DNA of 5,075 nucleotides from Methanobacterium sp. (GCA_015661405.1 JACWMK010000110.1:1-5075); one strand, 5' to 3'. Shown: positions 1 through 4,614, counted from the stretch's first letter. The notes: generated by a model not told the origin, from the sequence alone. Numbers and translations are program-made.

Positions 1-19
1 ATTAACAGAATCTTTTGTA

Positions 20-38
20 ACGAAAAAACTTATATATA
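20..38 (+). promoter_or_regulatory. Archaeal BRE/TATA promoter upstream of the operator pair
   Basis: A purine-rich BRE-like stretch (CGAAAAAAC, 21-29) runs directly into a TATA box (TTATATATA, 30-38). With the usual archaeal spacing, transcription would start near position 60, inside the operator pair at 40-73. The orientation is inferred from the A-rich BRE lying left of the TATA box. The core is nearly symmetrical, so a divergent promoter for a gene left of the window cannot be excluded. If it serves the reductase, the leader is about 130 nt. Confidence 0.5.
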
Positions 39-39
39 C

Positions 40-73
40 TGAATGAACATTCAATTATATGAATGAACATTCA
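40..73. promoter_or_regulatory. Tandem palindromic operator pair, probable TetR-family site
   Basis: The 14-bp palindrome TGAATGAACATTCA (6-bp arms, 2-bp centre) occurs twice, at 40-53 and 60-73. The identical word extends to 16 bp (TGAATGAACATTCAAT). The copies are exactly 20 bp apart centre to centre, about two helical turns, so bound dimers would sit on the same face of the DNA. Size and symmetry are typical of TetR-family operators. They lie between the TATA box and the predicted transcription start, a position where a bound repressor would block RNA polymerase recruitment. The only TetR-type gene in the window is at 1679. No further exact copy was found. Confidence 0.7.
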
Positions 74-79
74 ATCACA

Positions 80-97
80 TTGATATTTATTCATCAA
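80..97. repeat. Imperfect palindrome next to the operators
   Basis: TTGAT (80-84) and ATCAA (93-97) form 5-bp inverted arms around ATTTATTC. The right half also contains ATTCATC, which resembles the ATTCA half-site of the two operators upstream. It may be a degenerate third site, or chance in AT-rich DNA. Confidence 0.25.
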
Positions 98-152
98 GTA
101 TTGAATCTTTTATAAAAAAATTCTAAAGTGAAATAATTAATTAATTAACGGG

Positions 153-189
153 TTTATATAAGTGGTCGATAATGACGATCAAGGGTGAT
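153..189 (+). promoter_or_regulatory. Proximal TATA box and ribosome binding site of the aldo/keto reductase
   Basis: A TATA box (TTTATATAA, 153-161) lies about 36 bp before the ATG at 193, which would give a leader of about 10 nt. GGTGAT (184-189) matches the 3' end of methanogen 16S rRNA (AUCACC) over six bases and decides the start at 193: the upstream ATG at 172 has no such site. Either this promoter or the distal one at 20-38 could drive the gene. A further TATA-like stretch lies at 109-116. Confidence 0.5.
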
Positions 190-192
190 AAC

Positions 193-1434
193 ATGCAGAT
201 GAGAAAAACTAATAATGGTGATGAAATTTCGGCACTTGGATACGGTGCCATGAGATTACCCACTAAAAATGGGAGAATAAATAAAGATGAAGCAAAAAAA
301 CAGATATATTACGCAATAGATCATGGAGTAAACATGATGGATACTGCATTTATATATAATGCTGGATCACATGAATCATTTCTGGGAGAAATACTTCAAG
401 GAGAATATAGGGATAAAGTAAAAATCTGTACAAAAATGCCATCATGGTATATTAAAAAAACTGAAGATATGGAAAACTATCTGGAAACACAGCTTGATAA
501 CCTAAAAACAGACTGTATTGATTATTATCTTCTCCATGGTTTAACTGGGAACAACTTTTTTGAGCTTAAAAAACTAGGTATTCTTAAATTTTTAGAATCC
601 GCCAAAAAAGAGGGAAAAATAAAAAACATAGGATTTTCATTCCATGACAATATTGATGCTTTTAAGAAAATTGTGGATGCTTACAGTTGGGATGTTTGTC
701 TTATCCAATATAATTTCCTAGATGAGACTAATCAGGCAGGCACAGAGGGATTAAAATATGCAGTTTCCAAAGGATTAACCATATTTGTAATGGAACCTTT
801 AAAAGGAGGAATCCTTGTTGGGGATGTGCCCGAAAAAGCCATGGAAATTTGGAATAAATCAAATATTAAAAGAACTTCCGCTGAATGGGCTTTACGATGG
901 GTTTTAAACCATCCGGAAGTTGCTTGTGTTTTTTCAGGAATGGGGAAGATAGAAGAGGTTAAGGAGAATATAAAGGTTACAAACGAGACTTTACCAGATT
1001 CAATCCCTGAAGAAGAAATTAAACTTTACGATGAAGTCAAAGAAGTTTATAATGAATTAATGAAGTTGGACTGCACAGGATGTGGTTACTGCATGCCATG
1101 TCCCACAGGAGTTAATATTCCGTTTTGCTTTGAATTGTATAATCAGAAATATATATTCAAAGACAATCAAGTAGGTCTTGACTATATAATGCATTTAGGT
1201 GGTAGTGCTACTAAAGAAGGGTATGCTGGGCTTTGTAATGGTTGTGGAAAATGTGCTAAGGTCTGTACACAAAAATTAGATGTGCCTTCACTTATAAAAG
1301 ATGTTAGCAATGATATGGAAGGCCGAGGATTCAAGTACAAAGCTAAAATAATTGGAGTTTTAGTCAAATTTTTCATGCAAACATTACCCTCTTTGAATAA
1401 TAGGATATCAAAAACATTCAGAAATCGAAGTTAA
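193..1434 (+). CDS. Aldo/keto reductase with C-terminal double [4Fe-4S] domain
   Basis: This is a soluble oxidoreductase of the ferredoxin-containing aldo/keto reductase family (COG1453 type), 413 residues, a usual length for the family. The N-terminal TIM barrel opens with S-A-L-G-Y-G-A-M-R-L-P. It carries the catalytic tetrad Asp50 (MMDTAFIY), Tyr55, Lys81 (CTKMP) and His115 (LLHG), and later the strand IFVMEPLKGG typical of nicotinamide-cofactor binding in these enzymes. The C-terminal domain has cysteines 294, 297, 300 and 303 (CTGCGYCMPCP) and 348, 351, 354 and 358 (CNGCGKCAKVC), enough for two [4Fe-4S] clusters. The ATG at 193 is preferred over the one at 172 because of the GGTGAT site at 184-189. 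The family probably moves electrons between ferredoxin-like clusters and a carbonyl substrate, but the natural substrate is unknown. The operator pair upstream and the TetR gene downstream suggest ligand-induced expression (inference). Confidence 0.93.
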   Translation: MQMRKTNNGDEISALGYGAMRLPTKNGRINKDEAKKQIYYAIDHGVNMMDTAFIYNAGSHESFLGEILQGEYRDKVKICTKMPSWYIKKTEDMENYLETQLDNLKTDCIDYYLLHGLTGNNFFELKKLGILKFLESAKKEGKIKNIGFSFHDNIDAFKKIVDAYSWDVCLIQYNFLDETNQAGTEGLKYAVSKGLTIFVMEPLKGGILVGDVPEKAMEIWNKSNIKRTSAEWALRWVLNHPEVACVFSGMGKIEEVKENIKVTNETLPDSIPEEEIKLYDEVKEVYNELMKLDCTGCGYCMPCPTGVNIPFCFELYNQKYIFKDNQVGLDYIMHLGGSATKEGYAGLCNGCGKCAKVCTQKLDVPSLIKDVSNDMEGRGFKYKAKIIGVLVKFFMQTLPSLNNRISKTFRNRS

Positions 1435-1450
1435 TATGAAAAAAAAACTA

Positions 1451-1471
1451 GTTAGATAATAAAAATCTAAC
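1451..1471 (+). terminator. Hairpin after the reductase gene
   Basis: GTTAGAT (1451-1457) and ATCTAAC (1465-1471) form a perfect 7-bp stem with a 7-nt A-rich loop, 17 nt after the stop codon. Only a short T-rich stretch follows, so it may be a processing or weak termination hairpin rather than a strong terminator. Confidence 0.45.
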
Positions 1472-1518
1472 GAAGTTTAATATTTAATGTTAATGATGAA
1501 CAAGACAAAATGATTTAA

Positions 1519-1528
1519 TTTATAATAC
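1519..1528 (+). promoter_or_regulatory. TATA box of the small ORF/TetR transcript
   Basis: TTTATAATAC (1519-1528) lies about 30 bp before the ATG at 1558. Transcription would start near 1548-1550, giving a very short leader. This is the best candidate promoter for the small ORF and possibly for the TetR gene behind it, because the TATA-like stretch directly before the TetR gene (1657-1665) would place the start inside that gene. Confidence 0.4.
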
Positions 1529-1557
1529 AATAAAGATAATTTAGATAATTTGATAAC

Positions 1558-1648
1558 ATGACTGTAATTGAATATCCTGAAGCTATGAAATTATTGGAAA
1601 CAGATTATAGACACATTCTTTGATATGGAAGCAAATAAAATGAGTTAA
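1558..1648 (+). pseudogene. Small ORF, probably frameshifted, of unknown function
   Basis: An ATG at 1558, placed just after TTGATAAC, opens 21 codons (MTVIEYPEAMKLLETDYRHI then L) and stops at TGA 1621-1623. In the +1 frame the text continues naturally as FFDMEANKMS and stops at TAA 1646-1648, so a single-base insertion near 1613-1618 would explain both halves as one peptide of about 29 residues. No family is recognised. It is charged and has no membrane segment. It lies between the reductase and the TetR gene and has its own TATA box. It could be a genuine 21-residue peptide, a decayed remnant of a longer gene, or chance. Confidence 0.35.
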
Positions 1649-1678
1649 TAAATAGATATATAAAAATTGTGGTAAAAA

Positions 1679-2236
1679 ATGGTTTTAGAAGATAAAAAAG
1701 AGAGAATTCTTGAAGCTGCATTGAAGCTATTTATCGAAAAAGGTATAGATAATACATCAATTGCTCTAATTTCTAAAGAAGCAGGCGTTGCAACTGGGAC
1801 TATCTATTATTATTTTGAGAATAAGGTTGATTTGATTAGAGATCTAGGCATCTCCATAAAGGAACAACGTTTGGTAATCTTTCAGGATCTTATAAAATCT
1901 TCAGTGGGTTATGAATCTTTAGAAAAGTTTTGGATGGAAAACGTGGAATGGGGAGTGAATAATCCCGATAAATTTAAATTTATTATGCAATTTGATTTAT
2001 CACCATATCATACAGAAGATACCGAAGCTAAATTAAGTGATTTTGGAAAAAAATCTTTAGAATTAATAGAAGATGGTATTAAAAATAAAATATTAGACGA
2101 TTTACCTCCTAAATATATTTTGGACTTTTTTTCGGCTCATTTTTTATTTACAGTTCAATACATTATCCAGACAAAGACCAAAGAAAGAAAAATATTTTTT
2201 AATACATTTTTTAATGGAATAAAATATACAAATTAA
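1679..2236 (+). CDS. TetR/AcrR-family transcriptional regulator
   Basis: A one-component repressor of 185 residues, a normal TetR length. The N-terminal DNA-binding domain spans about residues 5-52: ILEAALKLFIEKGIDNTS leads into the helix-turn-helix (ISKEAGVATGTIYYYFENKVDLI), with the conserved G-T-I-Y-Y-Y-F core. The rest is a helical ligand-binding and dimerisation domain rich in aromatic residues, whose ligand cannot be predicted. GTGGT (1669-1673) before the ATG at 1679 is a weak ribosome binding site. The TATA-like TATATAAAA at 1657-1665 is too close to the start to give a leader, so transcription probably comes from further upstream. Its likely targets are the two 14-bp palindromes at 40-73 (inference from size, symmetry and proximity). 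No matching site is seen before its own start, so autoregulation is not evident. Confidence 0.93.
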   Translation: MVLEDKKERILEAALKLFIEKGIDNTSIALISKEAGVATGTIYYYFENKVDLIRDLGISIKEQRLVIFQDLIKSSVGYESLEKFWMENVEWGVNNPDKFKFIMQFDLSPYHTEDTEAKLSDFGKKSLELIEDGIKNKILDDLPPKYILDFFSAHFLFTVQYIIQTKTKERKIFFNTFFNGIKYTN

Positions 2237-2252
2237 GAAAGAAAAATTACCA

Positions 2253-2283
2253 CTGAAGCTAAAAAACCAGGAGAAAACTTCAG
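2253..2283. terminator. Weak inverted repeat after the TetR gene
   Basis: CTGAAG (2253-2258) and CTTCAG (2278-2283) form a 6-bp stem with a 19-nt loop, 17 nt after the TetR stop codon. A run of nine A follows on the plus strand, i.e. a T run on the minus strand, so as a terminator it would suit minus-strand transcription better. Low confidence. Confidence 0.25.
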
Positions 2284-2359
2284 GCTAAAAAAAAATATAA
2301 AAAAATGTAGAAAAAACAATTCCTCAAATCTTATTAGGATTATCAAAAAATCCATTTTT

Positions 2360-2560
2360 CTACCATGTAGGTAATTCCACATATTCATTAGGATTTAAAA
2401 TTAATCTTCTAACTATATCATCAGCATCAAGCATATCATCATGTTCACCTTCATCAAAACTAACGTATTCATTCAAAAAAGTGGGATATAATGGATGATC
2501 AACGGGGACCATTATCATTCCATTAGGTGCATTCAACGAGGAGGAGAAAGCAGCTAATAC
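2360..2560 (-). pseudogene. Remnant of a phage terminase large subunit, C-terminal end
   Basis: Reading the minus strand from 2560 to a TAG at 2360-2362 gives 66 codons with protein-like composition. They include N-A-P-N-G-M-I-M-V-P-V-D-H-P, then YPTFLNEYVSFDEGEHDDML followed by DADDIV. The run 'aromatic-x-E-G-E-H-D-D-M-x-D-A' resembles the metal-binding end of the RNase H-like nuclease domain of terminase large subunits, usually seen as FP-x-G-x-H-D-D-x-x-D-A. A stop codon (TAA, 2561-2563) lies immediately before it, and no start is visible. This is therefore the last part of a gene whose front has been lost, or is unrecognisable in 2561-2880. It indicates a decayed provirus. Assignment rests on this motif alone; another nuclease or phage protein is possible. 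Confidence 0.5.
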
Positions 2561-2562
2561 TT

Positions 2563-2805
2563 ACCTACACACTCTACGAATCCTCTGATTTTTGGGGACT
2601 TAAAATAGGTGATAAACTAATATGTATGGAAAAGATGATTATTTTAGAATGCATGAAGGTATTAGGGATTGGTTATTCAAATAGATGATTTGTGAATCTT
2701 ATAACTGAGTTATTTACTATTATAATTGAACTTTATAATGTGAATCCTGAGTTGAGGACTGATTTAAGTATACTTCAATTTAAGAATGTATTAAATTGTA
2801 CTTAG
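2563..2805 (+). pseudogene. Unrecognised, probably decayed coding frame
   Basis: One plus-strand frame runs for 80 codons with a single internal TGA (2686-2688), unusually open for DNA this AT-rich. Before the stop it reads YESSDFWGLKIGDKL and then MKVLGIGYSNR; after it, FVNLITELFTIIIELYN, then NPELRTDLSILQF, ending at TAG 2803-2805. In a different frame a GGTGAT site (2609-2614) precedes an ATG at 2622 that opens a 20-codon peptide (MYGKDDYFRMHEGIRDWLFK). I recognise no family. It could be a neighbouring gene of the same lost provirus, or chance. Confidence 0.25.
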
Positions 2806-2902
2806 AAATGTAAAATAGTTCTAAATTAAGAATTCCCCCACTTCAGCTAATTATATGTTAAAAAAAAGAATTGTACATGAATATTTCGTTTTGTTCACTT
2901 TA

Positions 2903-3073
2903 TTACTCTTTGACGGATTTTGCAAGCCTTGCTCCCGTTTCAAATGCCTTTTTGCAGTAATCTTTAAAAGTTTCTTGGAATAATCTTGTTTTTGCCAGGT
3001 TTTTTATAATTAATTTAATGTAATCAAAAATCACAAAATATGATAAAAAATATAAATAATTGTGATATATCAT
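2903..3073 (-). CDS. Hypothetical small protein or C-terminal gene remnant
   Basis: A minus-strand frame from an ATG at 3073 to a TAA at 2903-2905 encodes 56 residues. The first half is hydrophobic and AT-biased (IYHNYLYFLSYFVIFDYIKL). The second half has the look of real coding sequence and higher GC: AKTRLFQETFKDYCKKAFET, then GARLAKSVKE at the end. The change in composition near residue 25 suggests that only the C-terminal 30 residues are genuine and the front is fortuitous read-through of intergenic DNA. No ribosome binding site is seen before the ATG. Function unknown; probably a remnant. Confidence 0.35.
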   Translation of the reverse strand: MIYHNYLYFLSYFVIFDYIKLIIKNLAKTRLFQETFKDYCKKAFETGARLAKSVKE

Positions 3074-3085
3074 ATTAAATCATAT
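3030..3085. repeat. Interleaved inverted repeats upstream of the phosphoesterase remnant
   Basis: ATCACAA (3030-3036) pairs with TTGTGAT (3060-3066), and AATATGATA (3037-3045) pairs with TATCATATT (3068-3076), in the interleaved order A-B-A'-B'. The motif ATCATAT also recurs at 3069-3075 and 3079-3085, 10 bp apart. A TATA box (TATAAATAA, 3051-3059) sits in the middle, so these look like regulator half-sites around a promoter for the gene starting near 3134. Confidence 0.35.
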
Positions 3086-3133
3086 GGAAAAGAAAGAATT
3101 TTTTATTTTTAAATTATGTTTAGGGGGGGTTTT

Positions 3134-3602
3134 ATGATTGATTTTAGTTGTATCGGATATCCATTTGGGATATGAAAATTGTAATAAGAAGGATTTCATT
3201 GATTTTTTGGATAGTATTAAATCTATAGAATTAGATCATTTAGTTTTATTAGGGGATCTATTTGATTTCTGGAGACATAATGAAGCTGAAATAATCATTG
3301 ATAATGATGATGTTCTAGAAAAACTTGATAATCTTAATGCTAAGAAAATTCATTATGTTGTAGGCAATCACGATTATTATATGCTTAGATTGAATGAAAG
3401 ATACGATAATAAGTATCCTTTCGAAATATCAAAGTTTTTAAGACTAGAAGATGGAGGAAAAAAATTCTATTTTATTCACGGATACGAATTTGAAGTATTC
3501 TGTTCAGAAATTGTGGAAATGTCATTAGAGGACTATGAAAACATCAGCGAGAACATGTGTTTCAACGGTGATTATCAATACCAGCCTTATCCATCTCCTT
3601 GA
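3134..3602 (+). pseudogene. Metallophosphoesterase, truncated and with displaced start codon
   Basis: This is the N-terminal half of a calcineurin-like metallophosphoesterase. Numbered from the TTG at 3138 (154 residues), it keeps Asp7 and His9 (SDIHLG), Asp40 and Asp43 (LLGDLFDFW), Asn77-His78-Asp79 (VVGNHDYY) and His114 (FIHGYEFEVF). The later GHxH metal-binding motif and the rest of the fold are missing. From about residue 144 the frame reads antisense through another gene and ends in YQYQPYPSP. The natural start seems to be the ATG at 3134: the text AT-GATT-GATT-TTAG contains a 4-bp tandem duplication, and removing one GATT restores ATG-ATT-TTA-GTT (M-I-L-V). Only a TTG now begins the frame. 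A run of seven G (3123-3129) stands where the ribosome binding site should be. Probably non-functional; the original substrate is unknown. Confidence 0.8.
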
Positions 3603-3813
3603 TCTTGTCCTCATCAATATCCATCAGCTGATCTAAAAGCTTTGCAAAACCTTCTGCCACCTCAGGATGATCACGAGCTGCTTGTGCTTGAACTTTAACT
3701 GTGTATCTGGTCCTTCCATGAATGTAGGACGTATAACACTCTTCGAGTTTTTATTTGTTTGCATCCCATTATGATTTCCAAATTGAGGTATTTTTTTGAT
3801 TCTTTTTATCCAT
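3571..3813 (-). pseudogene. N-terminal remnant of a probable amidohydrolase/decarboxylase
   Basis: On the minus strand a ribosome binding site (GGGGAGG, 3831-3825) precedes an ATG at 3813. The frame starts MDKKNQKNTSIWKS, hits two TAA stops (3771-3769 and 3753-3751), then continues in the same frame as CYTSYIHGRTRYTVK, QAARDHPEVAEGF and DIDEDKIKEMDKAGID. The end of this text resembles the N-terminal region of ACMSD-type amidohydrolases (amidohydrolase_2 family), where 'R-L-x-x-M-D-x-x-G-I-D' is followed by Q-V-L-S. Here homology stops right after G-I-D, at the point where the phosphoesterase fragment begins on the other strand. The metal-binding residues of the barrel are absent. Family assignment is moderate; that it is a broken coding region is much surer, from composition and frame. 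Confidence 0.5.
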
Positions 3814-3837
3814 TTTTAACTATTCCTCCCCTAAAAT

Positions 3838-3956
3838 CTCAAATATTTTTTTAATTAAAAAAATCACTTAATTATTTATTATATTATTGAAAAAATAAAT
3901 TTTTTACGGTGTTTTATAATAATTTTTTTTAACCTTTTTTTTTAAGTAATAATTAA
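3838..3956. other. AT-only spacer with homopolymer tracts, no gene seen
   Basis: Nearly pure A/T with several T runs (for example 3907-3930 on the plus strand). It separates the start of the minus-strand amidohydrolase remnant from the point where catalase similarity begins. It probably contains the old promoter of the minus-strand gene and the deletion endpoint that removed the catalase N-terminus, but no site can be called with confidence. Confidence 0.4.
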
Positions 3957-4299
3957 CGTGATGAACCTATGCAATACGCTCATTATGCATGAGGAACGGT
4001 TAATTATGAACCTAATACATTGGGCAAATAGATTGCATAGTGAGGCATCACCACACCTATGTAAGATCAACGTATCGAAGGGGTTATAAAAAGTCAGAAA
4101 ATCAAGTTAACTAATGATTTTGAACAGGCAGGGAAAGATACCATTCACTTGGAAAAATTGACCTAGATCATTTAGTTGACAATATCGCTTACTCATTAAA
4201 AAAAATGCTGTTAAACCCATACAAGAGTTAATAGTTAGTAATTTAACTAAAGCTGATGCAGAATTCAGGAAACGTGTAGCTAAAGGAATGAGACTTTAG
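3957..4299 (+). pseudogene. katA: Catalase (KatA-type) pseudogene, C-terminal part with four frame changes
   Basis: Haem catalases convert hydrogen peroxide to water and oxygen. Only the C-terminal part of one is readable here, by switching frames. Positions 3957-4025 give RDEPMQYAHYA, an in-frame TGA (3990-3992), then GTVNYEPNTLG, the conserved V-N-Y-E-P-N motif. The next frame gives LHSEASPHLCKINV (4033-4074). A return to the first frame gives EGVIKSQKIKLTNDFEQAGK (4077-4136). The third frame gives RYHSLGKIDLDHLVDNIAYS (4136-4195). The last gives AVKPIQELIVSNLTKADAEF, RKRVAKGMRL and TAG 4297-4299. N-D-F-x-Q-A-G and K-A-D-A-E-F are typical of catalase C-termini. The last two frame changes each fit loss of one A from an A run (4134-4136 and 4198-4205). 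The first two thirds or more, including the catalytic His and the haem-ligand Tyr region, are absent. No function expected. Confidence 0.85.
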
Positions 4300-4308
4300 A
4301 AGAGATAA

Positions 4309-4330
4309 TTTCCCATTATTTTAATGGAAT
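4309..4330 (+). terminator. Hairpin after the catalase remnant
   Basis: CCATTA (4313-4318) and TAATGG (4322-4327) form a perfect 6-bp stem around TTT, extendable by flanking TT/AA pairs. It lies 13 nt after the catalase stop and is probably its former terminator, better preserved than the gene. Confidence 0.45.
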
Positions 4331-4400
4331 AAATATTTGTGTCAATATTATTTTATAAACCTAAAAATAAAAATTAATATTAGGATATTTGGTATTGGAA

Positions 4401-4423
4401 TAATAAAATTCGAATTTATATTA
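4401..4423. repeat. Extended palindrome in the spacer before the small membrane protein
   Basis: AAATTCGAATTT (4406-4417) is a perfect 12-bp palindrome. With TAATA on the left and TATTA on the right (one extra A) it extends to 23 bp. It is nested inside a wider inverted repeat, ATATTAG (4377-4383) with CTAATAT (4426-4432). It may be an operator or a hairpin; no protein can be assigned. Confidence 0.35.
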
Positions 4424-4457
4424 AGCTAATATCGGTTTACCATTTATACTAAATGTT

Positions 4458-4480
4458 TTGAATATATTCAATTTATAAAA
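4458..4480 (+). promoter_or_regulatory. Palindrome and TATA box of the 28-residue membrane protein gene
   Basis: A perfect 14-bp palindrome TTGAATATATTCAA (4458-4471) abuts a TATA box (TTTATAAAA, 4472-4480). Transcription would start near 4500, just before the ribosome binding site. The palindrome sits where the BRE normally lies, so a protein bound there would exclude TFB. Its TGAAT/ATTCA arms match those of the operators at 40-73, but the centre is 2 bp shorter. Confidence 0.45.
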
Positions 4481-4500
4481 AAAGAATAATTAATAATTAT

Positions 4501-4508
4501 AGGAGGTT
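4501..4508 (+). promoter_or_regulatory. Strong ribosome binding site of the small membrane protein
   Basis: AGGAGGTT, seven nucleotides before the ATG at 4516, contains AGGAGGT, a seven-base match to the methanogen anti-Shine-Dalgarno sequence. It is the best site in the window and the main evidence that the very short ORF behind it is translated. Confidence 0.75.
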
Positions 4509-4515
4509 AAAAATT

Positions 4516-4602
4516 ATGACAACGACTCACATAGTGGAATTAATAGTTGGAATTATCGTGATTGTAGGGATAGCACTCTATGTATTTAAATTTAGAAACT
4601 AA
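4516..4602 (+). CDS. 28-residue single-pass membrane peptide
   Basis: The ORF encodes 28 residues. Residues 1-7 (MTTTHIV, followed by E8) are polar, residues 9-24 are an uninterrupted hydrophobic stretch (LIVGIIVIVGIALYVF), and the tail is basic (KFRN). This predicts one transmembrane helix with the N-terminus outside and the C-terminus in the cytoplasm by the positive-inside rule. Support comes from the AGGAGGT site, a TATA box at 4472-4480, and an A/T-tract terminator directly at the stop codon. No family is recognised. Such peptides may be accessory subunits of membrane complexes, regulators, or toxins of type I-like systems; nothing here selects between these. It stands alone, convergent with the winged-helix regulator downstream, and appears intact next to a decayed region. 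Confidence 0.65.
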   Translation: MTTTHIVELIVGIIVIVGIALYVFKFRN

Positions 4603-4614
4603 AAAAATTTTTTT
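4601..4614. terminator. Symmetrical A7T7 tract between convergent genes
   Basis: Seven A then seven T, overlapping the stop codon of the small membrane protein gene. T runs on the non-template strand terminate archaeal transcription, and this tract offers one to each direction. A second T run (4641-4649, plus strand) backs it up. It probably ends both the small gene and the minus-strand regulator. Confidence 0.5.

Noticed and set aside
40..73. CRISPR-like or insertion-sequence repeat
   Set aside because: Only two copies with a 4-6 bp gap and internal dyad symmetry; this is operator geometry, not an array or a transposon end.
172..192. Upstream ATG adding seven residues to the reductase
   Set aside because: No ribosome binding site precedes it, whereas GGTGAT lies right before the ATG at 193; family members begin close to that residue.
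1182..1376. Minus-strand open frame opposite the iron-sulfur domain of the reductase
   Set aside because: It is antisense to a well-supported coding region with conserved cysteines, has no ribosome binding site and no family resemblance.
3134..3176. Short ORF from the ATG at 3134 in its own frame
   Set aside because: It gives 14 codons with no family resemblance; the ATG makes better sense as the original start of the phosphoesterase before the GATT duplication.
3957..4060. Structured RNA or box C/D RNA (GTGATGA resembles box C)
   Set aside because: No box D (CTGA) or D'/C' pair at suitable spacing, and the stretch encodes catalase motifs such as V-N-Y-E-P-N. Only the unusual inverted repeats are kept as an observation.
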